A stretch of DNA of 64,000 bases, from contig NC_044574.1 of the NCBI RefSeq assembly GCF_901933205.1, positions 24,586,233-24,650,232 of the forward strand, written 5' to 3'. The position numbers were made by a program, and so were the translations under genes. Source of the DNA: Camarhynchus parvulus. Its lineage: Eukaryota; Chordata; Aves; Passeriformes; Thraupidae. The notes below the pieces were generated by a model, which worked only from the letters and a program-made list of their open reading frames with translations, made no database searches and was not told the DNA's origin. Positions 62,600-64,000 of this stretch are shown here, piece by piece; position 1 is the stretch's first letter; each line of letters starts with the position of its first letter.

Positions 62600-62780
62600 A
62601 GATATTTTAATTGCTATAATTTGAATAACTAATTCCAAGTTCTGAAAATTAGGTGAAGGTAGTATGTGATTAACTTGTGGTAATGAAGCCATTACCCTGA
62701 TCAAGTAACATTTCATTCTTGGAGCTGATTAACTCTAAATGCAAATGAAATTGATCTGAATTGTCAATTTTTTGCTGGAT
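62600..62780. promoter_or_regulatory. Candidate conserved non-coding element
   Basis: Contains AATTGCTATAATTTG, GTGATTAACTTGTGG, GAAGCCATTACCCTG, GAGCTGATTAACTC, a perfect POU octamer ATGCAAAT at 62739-62746 and ATTGTCAATTTT. The sequence is complex and transposon-free. An octamer next to homeodomain cores would suit a neural or POU/SOX enhancer, but this is inference. Confidence 0.3.
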
Positions 62781-64000
62781 TTATAGTACATCTTTTAAAT
62801 ATTCTGCAATGTTATGCAGCATACTTTGCCGTTTTTATTCTTCTGGAGGTTCTGTAAGTTTATATGTCTAACATAAAATCAGAAAAATTCTGCTCCAAAC
62901 AAGAAGAGTGAGCATTCACATGCAAAATTTTCTTTGCTCAAAACATTAAGCCAAGATGAAATTCAAACTAACTTTTAATGAAAGGGGAGTTAGTAATTAT
63001 GCTAACAATTACTTACATTACTTCACACAGACTATATCAAAATGCAACAAATTATCTAGTAACAGGATATAAGATTATCGATGAAGGAAGTTGATGATGC
63101 TGTGGTATTCATTTGTTTAATTTAAACAACTGCTGGTCTATTTTCATCACTTCTAGACTTTTATTTAGTTCTAATGTAAAGAATTGTGAGAAATAAAAGT
63201 GATGGAGCTGTGCACAGAACACTGAAAATTTTGGAACTAGAGGAATCTTTACCCAATAAAATACAAAAAAATTGTGAATGTTGATTTTATGTTACCTATA
63301 TTATTATGTATACTGCAATATCCCTCACCCAGGTCATCCTGCTGTCACAATTTGTATTGACATACAGATCTGCCTCAAAAAATTCCTAAATTAAATGGAT
63401 AAGACAGAAAAAGATTGGGAAAAAGAAATGAAAAATGTGTTTGCAGTAGGAGGGGTGGGAAGAGTTGCCTGGTGTCACAAGATGCTTAAGAGTGTTAAGC
63501 AGCAGCTATCATAGAAGAATCTTAAAGCTGCTGAAATCTATATTTTCCTCCATTTTCTATCTCTTGGTCTCATCTTCAGCTTTAACTTTGCCTTCTTTCA
63601 TTTTGTTCCCCAGAGTTTTCTGCTCCATACCCTTGGTGGAGCAGAGTGGCTCGACTCCTTCCTGCTGTCACTCTGTTCCTGGGAAGGGAAAGAGGGGTTA
63701 CATAGGTCAGTCGCCATCCCAGAACACATTATCTGTTACCTGGTAGGTCCACATAAGACTTGTTTTCTAAACCACAGTAAGAAAGATCTCATATGCACAA
63801 TTTTCTCCATTTGTGTTTCCTCCCTGCACCGAGAACCAGCAGCTGCAAGAGAAGCCTCTGTTATACAGTGGTACCTTCCCTTCCTCGGGAATGTAGCAGT
63901 TCTCATCATACATTTAGGTTAATCTAGCTTAAAAATCAATTTTCCTTACACTAATGCCTGCTAATAACTTTTGCCTTTATACATTCATTTAAAGACAATG
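62781..64000. other. Unique non-coding DNA, no gene seen
   Basis: AT-rich up to about 63.4 kb, then slightly richer in G+C. The frame 63465-63746 (+, 93 codons) is unremarkable. 'ATCATAGAAGAATCTTAAAG' near 63509 faintly resembles a reversed CR1 tail, but nothing after it matches. Confidence 0.5.

Noticed and set aside
63505..63530. Possible reversed CR1 tail (ATCATAGAAGAATC)
   Set aside because: The following bases do not match the CR1 3' block, so similarity is limited to a dozen bases.

Overview
The window looks like vertebrate nuclear DNA, most likely from a bird. The support is three kinds of repeat. CR1 LINE 3' ends lie at 13.0 kb (minus strand) and at 31.84, 32.30 and 32.60 kb (plus strand); the last ends in the 8-bp (ATTCTRTG)n tail typical of CR1. 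Two related short solo LTRs with 6-bp target duplications (ERVK type) lie at 37.4 and 51.8 kb. There is no sign of mammalian L1 or Alu. Crocodilians and turtles also carry CR1, so 'bird' is probable rather than proven; 'passerine' would only be a guess. By eye the DNA is AT-rich and CpG-poor.

I can support no protein-coding gene, tRNA, rRNA or known microRNA. All open frames are short (the longest is 163 codons), they overlap one another on both strands, and none carries a domain I recognise. The window is best read as intergenic DNA or the inside of a large intron. A few short exons cannot be excluded without alignments or RNA data.

Layout: 0-13 kb is unique AT-rich DNA with a purine-rich tract (1.39 kb) and a 29-bp tandem duplication (6.49 kb). 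A 5'-truncated CR1 copy sits at 13.0 kb. From 13 to 31.8 kb the DNA is unique with two small tandem duplications. Three independent CR1 3' ends lie close together at 31.8-32.7 kb. Solo LTR A (minus, 37430-37714) and solo LTR B (plus, 51786-52048) belong to one family, point away from each other and lie 14 kb apart. Between them are stretches that read like conserved non-coding elements (38.9 kb and especially 42.5-43.4 kb), a modestly GC-enriched block (43.47-44.12 kb) and a 20-bp x3 minisatellite (46.47 kb). A G/T-only low-complexity tract fills 53.43-53.59 kb. Two more homeodomain/POU-motif-rich stretches lie at 61.0 and 62.6 kb.

No genes work together here. The functional content, if any, is probably regulatory: possible enhancers rich in TAATTA, CAGCTG and octamer motifs, and LTR promoters, one of which still has a CCAAT box and a TATA box.
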